Source of the DNA: Siphonodentalium dalli
Lineage: Eukaryota; Mollusca; Scaphopoda; Gadilida; Siphonodentaliidae
Direction of reading: 5' to 3'
Length of the DNA: 64,000 bases
NCBI GenBank assembly: GCA_032622095.1
Contig: CP136067.1
Location: forward strand, 180,208,556-180,272,555
The first letter of the stretch is position 1; every line of letters starts with the position of its first letter. Of the stretch, positions 43,993 through 55,054 are shown in pieces. Under the pieces are notes generated by a model. That model ran no database searches and had not been told where the DNA came from. It worked only from the letters and a program-made list of their open reading frames with translations. Made by a program: the position numbers and the translations under genes.

Positions 43993-44959
43993 GGGATGGG
44001 ATGGGATGGGATGGGATGGGATGGGATGGGATGGGATGGGATGATGGGATGATGGGTGGGGTACTACCTATATACGAGCGCCTGCGGCGCATAAGATACT
44101 ATGGGTGGCGGGATGGGGTGTATATAGGCATATAGGTAGTACCCACCCACACCCCCATCCCGCCACCCATAGTATCTTATGCGCCGCAGGCGCTCGTATA
44201 TAGGTAGTATAGGTATATAGGTAGTACTACCTATATACGAGCGCCTGTGGCGCATAAGAAACTATGGGTGGCGGGATGGGGTGGGTGGGTACTACCTATA
44301 TACGAGCGCCTGTGCGCATAAGATACTATGGGTGGCGGGATGGGATGATGGGTACTACCTATATACGAGCGCCTGCGGCGCATCATATACTATATCCTAT
44401 ATAGGTAGTACCCACCCACCATCCCATCCCGCCACCATGGTATCTTATGCTCCACAGGCGCTCGTATATAGGTAGTACCCACCCACCACCCCATCCCGCC
44501 ACCCATAGTTTCGTATGCGCCGCAGGCGCTCGTATATAGGTAGTACCTATATACGAGCGCCTGCGGCGCATAAGATACTATGGGTGGCGGCATGGGGTGG
44601 TGGGTTGGTACTACCTATATATATACGAGCGCCTGCGGCGCATAAGATACTATGGGCGGCGGGATGGGATGATGGGTGGGTACTACCTATATACGAGCGC
44701 CTGCGGCGCATAAGATATTATGGGTGGCGGGATGGGTGATGGGTGGGTACTACCTACATACGAGCGCCTGCGGCGCATAAGATACTATGGGTGGCGGGAT
44801 GGGATGGTGGGTGGGTACTACCTATATACGAGCGCCTGCGGCGCATAAGATATTATGGGTGGCGGGATGGGTGATGGGTGTGTACTACCTATATACGAGC
44901 GCCTGCGGCGCATAAGATACTATGGGTGGCGGGATGGGGTGGTGGGTGGGTACTACCTA
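43993..44959. repeat. 68-bp G-rich satellite, block 2 (duplicate)
   Basis: Second copy of 42785-43751, starting in (GGGAT)n. Confidence 0.9.
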
Positions 44960-45839
44960 CACTGCTAAAAATTTGAAGATATATAAACGTGTCACATGTT
45001 TTATTAAAATTGGTAGTGTTTATAAATATACGGATCATGTGTTTATTTGTAACAAATGAAAACGCTAGTGTTTATAATAAAACACTCGACATGTTTTAAA
45101 CAGTTGCATTACTATCTTCGACAGTGCAGCACTGTAATTTAAAATCTGAATACAATTGTCCAATTTATTAATTCAACTACAAATTAACTTTAAAATAAAT
45201 ATATGTGGTAATAAATGTTCTTAAACAAATATTTATGGCTAATTGCACTTGTTGCATATGGTATAAAACGCCAGCGTTTATATATTGATGTATGTCTAAA
45301 ACACCAGCGTTTATGACTACGCGCGAGCGACTTCCCCGACATGTATCATGCTGTGATTTGTCTATCAAATAGTCTGCTGGGTGTAATACAATCCATTGAT
45401 ATGGTAGGATTCTGTGACTTTTGGATGGAATAACATCTGTGCTAAGTTACCACGCATGGAAAGCCAGTTAATTTTGGCCTCATTTAAATCACACTCTGCA
45501 TTGTGTCTGTTTACTGTATCTATTTGTCTGTGATGTTAACTCAATGTTCAATAAATTCTTCATAGAATAACAGTCTTCTTTGGATTTTGTGGTATCGTGA
45601 AATTGAGGTAAGTTTATATCTATGGTATTAGCAAGAAGTAATGCAGATATAATCGATCTATATCGAAATGAAAAGGATATATGGTATATGTGCATGTCAT
45701 CTGAAATGGATAGGGTGACACTATCTAAATCTCAAACTCAAGAATATAGAATCCGTTTTGGGGGCTAGTCTCACCAGTGGTACAATAAAATTTAAAGCGG
45801 CACATAAGTTTCAAACCCTTTATTCTAAAATCATTATTA

Positions 45840-46080
45840 CTGACCGTATATTATGTATCTGTCTTGCACGTACGAGTTGGTGAATGTCCAAGCTCGCGAT
45901 TGCATGATTTAAGTGACTTTGGTGAGCGATTTTGATTTGCGTCTCTTACAATGATGAAAATTTCCCGTGTATTAATCAATTCAATGGTCCCTGCATTATT
46001 TTTTCAATATTATAAAGTTCGCTGTCAACACAAGTCAGAATATCAACAAGTATCCGTATTAAACGGTTTATAATATGACC
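45840..46080 (+). repeat. Relative of the 34161 element inner arm
   Basis: GGTGAATGTCCAAGCTCGCG, AAGTGACTTTGGTGAGCGAT and TTTTGATTTGCGTCTCTTAC correspond to TGAATGTCCCAACTCGAAAT and to AAAGTGACTTTGTGAGCGAT (inverse arm) of 34161-34950. Confidence 0.45.
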
Positions 46081-46171
46081 GCTATATATACGAATGATCT
46101 AAGTTGCTGTTGGCTTTTCAGATATTTTCACTAAAGTTTAATTAATTAATTTTAAATCTTCATTGTTTCAG

Positions 46172-46304
46172 GATTCTGAATGACCAGGCAATATTACAGG
46201 AGACGGGGAAGTTAAGGAACTGGCGAGATATTACGCAGTTAGTGTACACAAATGGAGGACTGACGGAGCACACGAGTTGTATAACGGCACGAGCTGAGAT
46301 TTGA
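46172..46304 (+). CDS. Candidate terminal coding exon inside the CACTG element
   Basis: TTAAATCTTCATTGTTTCAG precedes 46172, a textbook acceptor. Frame 2 is then open for 43 codons to TGA (start ILNDQAILQETGKLRNWRDI). GC and codon content are higher than in the surrounding DNA, and the composition (Gln, Glu, Arg, Trp) looks protein-like. It could be the last exon of a transposase remnant or of a captured host gene. I see no matching upstream exon within the element and recognise no domain. Confidence 0.35.
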
Positions 46305-46528
46305 AACCATGATTTAAATATTATGAAGAGCATGCAGTGATAAACTGAAACACAAGCTTTCCGTGCACAGAGATTCCATTAGTGATCTGATGATCAGTCA
46401 CCTTGTACTCAAAACAGAGCCAGAAGATTAAACTACCACTTCTCTCCAAAACCTCGGAGATGGTCCCAAATATGGGATTCAGAGCCATTATATGGGATAT
46501 ACATGGATTCTACATACGACGAAATATA

Positions 46529-46532
<4 letters not shown>

Positions 46533-46580
<48 letters not shown>
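46533..46580. repeat. (AT)n microsatellite
   Basis: About 24 AT dinucleotides in a row. Confidence 0.9.
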
Positions 46581-46584
<4 letters not shown>

Positions 46585-46870
46585 GTTCAACATACAATAT
46601 GGTCTATACCGTATAACTAGATATACAGTATATGGAACTGCACGGCATTGGACTACACATAAAAAATCACTGGATTATATCAGGAACTATTTACACATGA
46701 TTTATCAGAACATTTTTTAACTCACAGCATTGGATTAAAAGAAACCACGTGACTTTTAATATTCTCACAATGGATTTATCAGAAACCACGTGACTTTAAA
46801 TATTATAACATGGATTTACAAGAAACCAAAGACTCGTACCATTATACGACATTTGAGTCATTTATGGTTT

Positions 46871-47128
46871 TTACCATAATTCCATGACTGGAGCTTCCTG
46901 AAGTTTTGCGAAAACCATATTCCAATGCATTCTCTTATATATGCGAGTCTCCCATAGAGAGCCTCGCATATACAAGATAATACATTGGCCAATCAATATT
47001 GATCTTGTAAGCCAATGCATTATCTTATATATGCGATGCTCCCCGTGAGAGACTCGCATAAGTAAGAGAATCAATGGCACATGATATTTAATGCTGCAAC
47101 AGCGCAGCTCCCGTCATGAAAGTGTTAA
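46871..47128 (+). mobile_element. Family C double-hairpin MITE, copy C2
   Basis: TTCCATGACTGGAGCTTCCT then GAAGTTTTGCGAAAA; hairpins at about 46922-46989 and 47019-47088 with CTCCCATAGAGAGCC and CTCCCCGTGAGAGAC centres; right end GCAGCTCCCGTCATGAAAGT then GTTAA. The left TTAA is mutated. Its centre CATAGAGAGCCTCG equals the centre of one minisatellite monomer type at 17.9 kb. Confidence 0.7.
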
Positions 47129-47835
47129 GAAAGTGTCAAGGTGGATTCAAAAATGACAATTAATAATAATTATAGTCAAATATAAAATAAATCTCAATCT
47201 CCGCAAACAAATCCATCTTTAATTCTAAATGTATATAATATTCTACATTCATTCAACGTCGACCAGTTATTTGCATGCACATGCACGAGGATCACATCGA
47301 ACTAGTTCGAAACAACCTAGTTTCATGAGTTTAAGAACATTTTGTGTTCTTATCAAATTGACGACCAATCGAAACACTAGTTAACCAATGAACATTTTGA
47401 AGATGATGTTGAACAATTTGTTGAATTGTACCGAAATTTGTTTTTGAGAATAAAATATTTATAAACACATCGGGTGTTTTATTTTCATAATAATAAACAC
47501 GTCATGGTGTTTATAAAGTGTGTCTGGAAAATCAACACGTTGTGTGTTTATTATAAAACGCTATGACATGTTTTAATATAAACACTAGTGTTTATTCATA
47601 ATCGGATAGCGTGTTGATTTTAAAACACTATGACGTGTTTTTATATAAACACTGGTGTTTATTCATAATTGGATGGAGTGCTTATTATAAAACACTGTGA
47701 CATGTTTTTATATAAACACTGGTGCTTTAATTATAAAACACGTGTGTTTTTACTAAAACAGACCACATGTCTTATAAGTGTGTCTCTCAGGTGTTTTTAA
47801 TTAAACGCGTTTATAGGAAATTATTTTTTGCAGTG

Positions 47836-48346
47836 TATATACGAGCGCCTGCGGCGCATAAGACACTATGGGTGGCGGGATGGGATGGGGTGAGATGGGA
47901 TGTCATGGGATGGTATGGGATGGGATGATGGGTGGGTACTACCTATATACGAGCGGCTGCGGCGCATCATATACTATATCCTATATAGGTAGTACCCACC
48001 ACCATCCCATCCCGCCACCCATGGTATATTATGCTCCACAGGCGCTCGTATATAGGTAGTACCCACCCACCACCCCATCCCGCCACCCATAGTTTCGTAT
48101 GCGCCGCAAGCGCTCGTATATAAGTAGTACCATATATGATGGGTGTCGTTTACCTATATACGAGCGCCTGTGGCGCATAAGATGCTATGGGTGGCGGGAT
48201 GGGATGGTGTATGGGTACTACCTATATACGAGCGCCTGCGGCGCATAAGATACTATGGGTGGCGGGATGGTGGGTTGGTACTACCTATATACGAGCGCCT
48301 GCGGCGCATAAGATACTATGGGTGGCGGGATGGGGTGGTGGCATTG
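47836..48346. repeat. 68-bp G-rich satellite, block 3
   Basis: Same unit as block 1, both orientations, ending GGGATGGGGTGGTGG. It is the right-hand continuation of the array cut by the CACTG element. Confidence 0.9.
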
Positions 48347-48411
48347 ACCGCTATTTATGGCGATATCAAGGGCTATAGGGGAAGGGTTAGTGGGTTTGGT
48401 GTGGTTTTCAA

Positions 48412-48666
48412 TCATATAGTGACACGTGATCTAGTGTTTGTCTTAATGGCGTTGGGGTGGGTTATTAACTTATCCATCATACGCTGGGATTCGAGCAGGA
48501 TGTTTGTTTGTGTTTGTCTATTCTTTGTCGCCAAGAGTGTGTTTAATTTGTGTGTATTTGGACGAGTAAAGCAAAACAGTTTCAGATATTTCTTTCTAAC
48601 ATCGAAAATATTCTGACAGTTTAGCACAAAATGATATTGGTCGCCTAGCATACTGTGCATTTTCAC
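48412..48666 (-). pseudogene. LINE ORF2 C-terminal fragment
   Basis: 84 codons ending in TGA. The motif LGDQYHFVLNCQNIFDVRKK followed by YLKLFCFTRPNTHKLNTLLA matches the conserved C-terminal tail of many invertebrate non-LTR reverse-transcriptase proteins (Leu-Gly-Asp-x-Tyr/Phe-His ... Cys ... Arg-Lys-x-Tyr ... Arg-Pro-Asn ... Lys ... Leu-Leu). The reverse transcriptase and endonuclease are missing: 5' truncated. About 65 bp after the stop the sequence enters the G-rich satellite. No ATG is needed for such a fragment. Confidence 0.6.
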
Positions 48667-49715
48667 AATGAATAATCACTTTCTCAACAAAGAGGCTCAT
48701 AATGACCAGGCTTCAAATTAACCCAGCATGGCAAATGATTGCCTTTATTGTGTTCTGGGGACAAAGAATATAATATGCATTAAATAATTACATACGAACC
48801 ATACCCTTAAAAACAAAACGAAGTGACAGAAATTAATTACAAGCTATCAATTCTTCGCACAAGCGATCACTATATATATTATCATCATAATTATCCGCTC
48901 TTTATTGTGACGTGTTATAAAAAAAAACCTTCTTCTGAGGCCGCGATGGCTATATCAACTCAATATTTTCCCTAGATACAAACAGTCCAATTATATGTAA
49001 TGTATGTAACGATCAACCTAATATGATCCCCGGGATTTGATAACAAAAAACAAGTTCTACGTTCAGCGTGATGGCAGACTTATATGAGTAGCTCTATTAT
49101 AGATGGAATTTTGGACAGTTTTTGACATGACGTTAACACCACCCACAAAAATTAGACCCGAGTGTATATATACCCCTACATAGGTTTTGCTTTTAGACAA
49201 GTAAACAATAAGATATCATTAAAGCTCGGGTTTCTTTGAAAGGATTTATCAAATGTTCAAGATGAATTTCCAACCGCTTTTCATATTTTTTCAATAATAT
49301 ATTCCAGAGCAATTGCTACAACCAGCATAATTAAACTATAACACCAATCGGAAACAGATTAGCAACCAAAAAATCTAAAAATATTTAACAGTCATATTTC
49401 AATAAATAATTTTCTTTAATAGCAATTGCACGTTTTGAAATTTAAGGAACACATCCAAATACTAGGCACCCAAATGCGGTTCGCTCCCTTTGGGGCCATA
49501 TAGGTAAATAAGATAAGATACGCGAAATTACGAACTACAAGTATTATATATACTCTGAACAATCTTGGCAAAGTCCTAGGCGTTTTCCAGTTTTTGTTTT
49601 GCACTGCTTTTGCACCGAAGTGAAATAAACGCTCTTTATTTTACAATATCAGGAACATAACACTAAACACTCTTATTGTTTCATGTTGATTAGATCTTGA
49701 GGATCTGGTGGTTAG
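48667..49715. other. No gene supported
   Basis: AT-rich. AAATAAACGCTCTTTATTTT with ACAATATCAGGAA near 49621 is the inverse of a part of element J. Nothing else assigned. Confidence 0.35.
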
Positions 49716-50115
49716 TTAACCCTTTACCCAACAGAAGGGCCCTGTGCCAATGCATTCTCTTATATATGCGAGTCGACCATAGGTCGCCTCGCATATATAA
49801 GAGAATGCATTGGCTTAACACATTGAAAATTATAAAATTGTTAAAGAATGTAAGAAAAAATGGTAAAAAGTGTTAAAAAAAGATTTTTTTTAGGCCAATG
49901 CATTCTCTTATATATGCGAGGCGACCTATGGTCGACTCGCATATATAAGAGAATGCATTGGCACAGGGCATAACTGTAACCATCACAATGTGGTCAAGGA
50001 GCCGGTTCCAATGATATCCATATTTGTATGGTTCTATTGAGACAGACCGAAGATATTTTAGGCTGTTGAAGCTTTATTTGGCCGGTTTTGGCCGGTTTGT
50101 TGGGTAAAGGGTTAA
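49716..50115 (+). mobile_element. Family A MITE, copy A5
   Basis: 400 bp, TTAA ends, hairpins at 49746-49814 and 49894-49962. Nearly identical to A2 and A3. Confidence 0.85.
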
Positions 50116-50276
50116 CATCATTCTATAAGTAATGTTTGAGGCTTATAGATTGTATACACGTCGGAAAAGTCGGCTCTACCAATATCAGAGTCAGTTCAGT
50201 AGACACACCGACACCGCAACATGCTATATTAGGACCAGGAACGTGACGACAGAGCTGGGTTTGTGTGTCCACCCCA

Positions 50277-50600
50277 CCCCGCTAAGTTTGGTCCAAATTT
50301 TCAACAGTTGGTAAATGTCATGCCTGACACAACATTAGTTGAAAGTTTTACACCATATATAGGTTAAAATTGTTTGAATTTCCAATTAGTAATATTAGAG
50401 GGAAATATGTTATGTTTAGATCAATAGTAGCATATTTTTCTACTTTTACTACATATTTTAATCTGAAATGGCCATTAGTTGGAAATTTCCCGCAGTTGAA
50501 AGTTTGAGGTACTAATAGTTTCCCGCAGTTGAAAGTTTGAGGTACTAATAGTTTCAACCCATGGTTTGCAAATGCAATTTCGCATGATAGTTTGGTCTGG
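50277..50600 (+). repeat. Family K copy 2
   Basis: Matches 29022-29425. It carries an internal 33-bp tandem duplication (TTTCCCGCAGTTGAAAGTTT with GAGGTACTAATAG) at about 50487-50552. Confidence 0.65.
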
Positions 50601-51072
50601 TTCAATTATGGGGGTGCAGTTGTAAAGTTCAAGGTGGACACCCCCTAAAACAGAGACCCTCTATAACCACGTCCCTGAGTATAGGATCAGTTCGCTACCA
50701 GTCAGACCACCAATAACCGAGGTACATTGTACATGTTATATATTATTGTGTAACTGAATATTTGCATATGCTACTTCGTCAGCTCCTGACGTATCCGAAC
50801 AATATACGTCTGCCATGTTCGTGCAGCGGTTTCGAAAACTCGTGATTACTTCGTTCTCATGGGACAGTTAAACCGAGCATTAATGGGTCCGAATGGGACG
50901 GCGCAGTCGACAAATGATACGCCATGGGCTCGTAATGTCGAGAATTAAAAACGGTCATAAATATAACATTAATCGGGAATGATTCACGACGATATTTAAC
51001 ATGTTGATGGATCCTCCCCATTTAATTCAGTTGTAAAAGTATGCATTGTCATGCCCCATTGTTCGTTTATAA
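50601..51072. other. No recognisable feature
   Basis: Unique sequence, somewhat higher GC near 50850-50930. No frame supported. Confidence 0.35.
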
Positions 51073-51172
51073 GGATGTACGGATAGTATATAACATCGGA
51101 TGTGTGGATAGTATATAACATCGGATGTGTGGATAGTATATAACATCGGATGTGTGGATAGTATATAGCATC
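51073..51172. repeat. 25-bp tandem repeat, four copies
   Basis: Unit GGATAGTATATAACATCGGA with TGTGT, nearly unchanged; the last copy varies (TATAGCATCGAG). Confidence 0.9.
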
Positions 51173-51242
51173 GAGCGAAATGCATATAAACTTTCCAATG
51201 GGCTCAAGGGGCTCATTTATGGGAAATTTCTGATAATTTCAA

Positions 51243-52020
51243 CAAACAAATTAAAGTAATGTGAAACACTCTGGAAGGGTGATCAAATAGAAATAATCTT
51301 GCTCAACGTTAGTTATTTGTTACGAATATAAATCCAAATTGACTATACACACCGTTATTCTTATTCTCGATGGCGAAATCATTTGTGTTAGATTATCGCG
51401 ATAGTTGCGTCCCGAATCAAGATGTAAATATTTACAATTGGGCGTAGTTCAGATGATGTTTTCTATGGAGTGGTATGGTCGATTTCTTTGAAATTTTCGG
51501 CGATGTTAGTAGAATGCTACATTCGGACATTCCCCAGGTTGCTATAAAACCTGGGTACTAACTCATCAATTTTACGCACCCGAACAAGTGCATAATATGT
51601 CTATAATTAATTATCAAGAAACCAATAATCAACGATTATGCAGCTGCCAGGGTCTAAGCGAGTTTCGCTCTTTATTAAACCATGTTATTGATGTTAAAGG
51701 CATATTATGGACTTGCTCGGGTGCATGATCCTGACAAGTTAGTACTCATGTGCTATGCCAGTCTGGCCCAGGGAATGTAGCATTCTACTAACATCGCCGA
51801 AAGTTTGAAAGAAATCGTCTGATCTACGCGCTCAATTGTAAATATTTACATATCGATTCGGGACGCAACTATCGGCGATAAGTTGACACAAATTATTTCG
51901 CCATCGAGAGTAAATGCATTTAATTAAGTAATAAGAATGACGGTGTGTTTTGTCAATTTGGATTACTATTCTTAAAAATAACGAATTTGAGCAAGATTAT
52001 TCTACATTTCTATTTGACTA
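51243..52020. repeat. Two family G copies in inverted orientation
   Basis: 51243-51625 runs plus (GTAATGTGAAACACTC ... GTGCATAATATGTC) and 51699-52020 runs minus (GGCATATTATGGACTTG ... TTCTATTTGAC). About 75 bp separate the copies. Together they make a ~780-bp inverted repeat. Confidence 0.8.
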
Positions 52021-52265
52021 CCAAGAACGTATCAAAGTGCGTTTTATATTTCTACATACTGTAGAGAAAATATAACATTTTTTTCGTTTTGATGCGATAA
52101 AATTCAATTTATTTAGCTTCAATGTGTATATCAATGCATATCGATGAAGTCCGTATGGAAGTGTTCCATTCCGTATGGAAGTAATGTTCCTATTTTGATA
52201 CACGGAATAGAACAAACGGGTGTTGTTATTATTATTATACATGTCCAGTCTGAAAGTCAAGTTAT

Positions 52266-52631
52266 GTGGTTCTTATAAAGGATATTGAAATATGGACAGG
52301 AAACAACCAGTTTCCCATTGATCTAATAAAGAAGAATATTATTATCGGTATAGATCACGAATACAGAGAGTCAAAAAGTAACCTCTTCCTGCTAGTGATG
52401 AAACAGTATATATACAGGACAAAATTCACGCCCACACAACTGTCGCTTCGCTCGTTCCTTTGCGATCTTCAATTTAGGTATGAATGCGAGAGATACAACG
52501 CAAAATATCAAATGAATTATGACTTCGATAACCAGTGGATGACACTTCGAAATGCCTTAAAAACAGTCCGGCCGCCAGGTCACGGATGCGTGTTTTGGCG
52601 TATAAAGTTTTTTTCTCTGCGGATTTTGTAA
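52266..52631 (+). pseudogene. LINE ORF2 C-terminal fragment
   Basis: 121 codons. NIIIGIDHEYRESKSNLFLL then VMKQYIYRTKFTPTQLSLRS and FLCDLQFRYECERYNAKYQM, with a later Trp, fit the region after the reverse transcriptase of many invertebrate non-LTR elements (Lys-x-Tyr-Ile-Tyr-x-x-Lys/Arg ... Leu ... Tyr-x-x-Glu). The start is not a true start; the 5' side is cut by the family G pair. The frame ends in the first of two long direct repeats, presumably the element's 3' UTR. Confidence 0.6.
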
Positions 52632-53977
52632 ATTCAGGTATCCGACATCAAGATTTTATCGGCTGGCCATCTGTCAGCCTTGAGCAATTTTTTTTATAGC
52701 GCCCTAAAAAGTATACCCCCCCCCCCCCCACATTTTTTTCCCAGACGTAAAACCAGTTACTTGGAATTTGTTGCAAATTCTCATGACTAATCTAGTAAAA
52801 TGTATATATTTTCATGAAACTAAGACATAATGACACTATTTTGGGCCAAAATTGAAACTCACCACCCAAGATGGCCACCAAAATGGCCGCCTGAAGTTGA
52901 AAATATGACATTTTTTCACAAATATCTTCTAGATCAGTTCATGCTGTTTGGAACTGGTTGAGTAATATGACTTTATTTTGTATTTTTTATATTAACTGAT
53001 CATTGGAGCAATTAATTATGCAATTATTGGGGTCCTATCCGCATGTGATCCCTCAAAAATTCGATTTTACAGAACGCGGTATAAAATTTCACAAAAAATC
53101 ACAACTGGGATTCTAGTCATATTTCAAAAAGTTGATGGTGTGTAATAAATATTTGAGGTTTGCAGAATCAAAGTTCCAAACAATATGTGCAACTTTAATT
53201 ATTTTACGTTCAGAGTTTACCATAAACAGTATAATTAGTAAATTAACCATATTAAAACTGTATTGTAAATATTGGCTCGACAGCTATCGGGAAAATACGC
53301 AACGCTCGCTGTTTTTGCTTTTGGGACAGTGTTGTGATGTGTTTAAGTAAACCGGTGTATCTGTTGCAGTTATCGTAGAATATGATTGGTCAAATTAAAA
53401 TGATCAGTCGCCAAACCCCCGGAATTCACGAATGCGTGTTATCGCGTATAAAGTTTTTTTCTCTGCGGATTTTGTAAATTCAGGTATCCGACGTCAAGAT
53501 TTTATCGGCTGGCCATCTGTCAGCCTTGAGCAATTTTTTTTATAGCGCCCTAAAAAGTATACCCCCCCCCCCCCCAAAAAAAATTCCCAGACGTAAAACC
53601 AGTAGCTTCGAATTTGTTGCAAATTCACATGACTAATCTAGTAAAATGTATATATTTTCATGAAGCTAAGACATAATGACACTATTTTGGGCCAAAATTG
53701 AAACTCGCCACCCAAGATGGCCACCAAAATGGCCGCCGGAAGTTGAAAATATGACATTTTTTCACAAATATCTTCTAGTTCAGTTCATGCTGTTTGGAAC
53801 TGGTTCAGTAAAATCACTTTATTTTGTATTTTGTATATTAACTGATCATTGGAGCAATTAAATGTGCAATTATTGGGGTCCTATCCACTTGTGATCCCTC
53901 AAAAATTCGATTTTACAGAACGCATTATAAAATTTCACCAAAAAATCACAACTGGGATTCTAGTCATATTTCAAAAA
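52572..53977 (+). repeat. ~560-bp direct repeat, two copies
   Basis: 52572-53127 and 53408-53977 share TATAAAGTTTTTTTCTCTGC, GACGTAAAACCAGT, CCCAAGATGGCCACCAAAAT, GGCCGCC, CTAGTCATATTTCAAAAAG and a C-run of 12 or more. The first copy begins inside the LINE frame, so the unit includes the ORF end. About 280 bp of other sequence lies between the copies. Confidence 0.85.
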
Positions 53978-54908
53978 GAAAAGAACAGAAGGTTGCAATT
54001 AAGTGAGGCATACTATTACCTATGATTGTAATACGACCCTGCCTAACTATGCTTAAAAGCCATGTTCTGATTGGCCAGTGGCCCGAGTTACCATGGCTAT
54101 CTCGTTCCAGTTTTGTGGTACAATTCTACTTTTTCCGATTGTACCACGAAAAAAATCGGTTTATTCAGATCGCCGCACGCGACTTTTCCCGTCTTTTCTA
54201 ACTCCGCGCAAACGGGGCATCAACGGAGTGCACCCGTAACCCTTTGAATTTTGCTACATCTTGACAATCTTGCGAATTTTCAAGCGATTTGTCGCTTGAA
54301 ACCAGTTTGGTTGCCAATGAATATGGTCCAAATGATGTTATGGTATATTGATATATGTTACGACCAAAGAAAGTTACTTAATAAGTATATTAAATGACAA
54401 AATAAATCCATGGGGCCGGGCTGTGCATTCGTCGATTCGAATCTCGATCATATTCGATATTTCGGAATAAAGTTGAAAATTAAAGCGTTTGTTCACCAGT
54501 ACAGAAGGGGGATAAGATTAGTTTAGTAAACTAGATCATTTAGATCGCTTTGTGTAAGGGAAATAGTCCATAGTCGATGATCATAGTCATGTTGTCCCAA
54601 CAACGTTCAACACAGAAATGACCGCAATCGTATTTCCTGTACAATTTAAATGAAAGGCACGGGCGCCGCTGAAAACACATTGTTTTTTAGCCAATCACAA
54701 CGATTATTTTCTAGAAGAGGTGCCTCGAAAAGTCAACGGGGGAATTTCATAACAAGACAAGATTACCGGAGTACTCCATGCAAAGAAATCGAGTACGCCC
54801 AATACGAATTACACCACGAAATGTTTTCTCACCTGAGACCGAAAAAGCGCAGTATTTCGTTGACTATTCAGTCGAATTGTGACCATAAACTTTCAGTCGT
54901 ATTACAAA
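53978..54908. other. No gene supported
   Basis: GTTTTGTGGTACAATTCTAC and TTGTACCACGAAAAAAATCG near 54108-54160 form a small hairpin related to the 54909 palindrome arm (GTTGTACCACAAAAAACTG). An 88-codon basic frame at 54650-54916 has no domain and runs into the palindrome. Confidence 0.4.
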
Positions 54909-55054
54909 AGAAATAAATACACGGTGTATCGGTGTGTATGGTCAAGTTGTACCACAAAAAACTGATTGTAGGACTCCGCTACGCGTCGTCCTACAATCAG
55001 TTTTTTGTGGTACAACTTGACCATACACACCTCTACACCGTGTATTTATTTCTT
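54909..55054. repeat. 146-bp long palindrome
   Basis: Arms of about 66 bp: AAGAAATAAATACACGGTGT ... GATTGTAGGAC, a 13-nt centre (TCCGCTACGCGTC), then the inverse to ACACCGTGTATTTATTTCTT. Only a few mismatches (ATCGGTGTG against ACCTCTACA side). Confidence 0.85.

Larger units (their letters stand above)
42785..45200. repeat. 1208-bp tandem segmental duplication
   Basis: 42785-43992 and 43993-45200 are near-identical (for example ATGGATGGCGGCATGG against ATGGGTGGCGGCATGG). Each copy holds (GGGAT)n, satellite units and the first ~240 bp of the CACTG element. The join is AAAATAAAT | GGGATGGG, so one breakpoint lies in the GGGAT tract. Confidence 0.9.
44960..47835 (+). mobile_element. 2.9-kb CACTG...CAGTG element in the satellite
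   Basis: Left end CACTGCTAAAAATTT and right end AAATTATTTTTTGCAGTG are inverse, flanked by TA on both sides (44958-44959, 47836-47837). Joining the flanks restores the satellite unit CTACCTATATACGAGC, so the insertion is exact. Both subterminal regions (44970-45330 and 47465-47825) carry many copies of ATAAACAC, AGTGTTTAT and AAAACACT motifs in both orientations. CACTG termini with subterminal repeats suggest a CACTA (CMC) type; TA duplication also fits Tc1/mariner. No transposase core is visible. It contains a possible terminal exon (46172-46304), element C2 and an (AT)n tract. Confidence 0.7.

Noticed and set aside
41747-48360. Many open frames with Tyr-Ile-Arg-Ala-Pro and Gly-Trp-Asp-Gly-Met repeats
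   Set aside because: They are translations of the 68-bp satellite and (GGGAT)n tract, appear in both strands and several frames, and change with unit number; no start or splice context.
48143-48616. 157-codon plus-strand frame
   Set aside because: First half is satellite; second half is antisense to a LINE C-terminal fragment with recognisable motifs on the minus strand.
794-49962. Hairpins as intrinsic terminators or prokaryotic attachment sites
   Set aside because: The host is eukaryotic by SINEs, LINEs and splice signals; hairpins lie inside TTAA or 4-bp duplicated elements.
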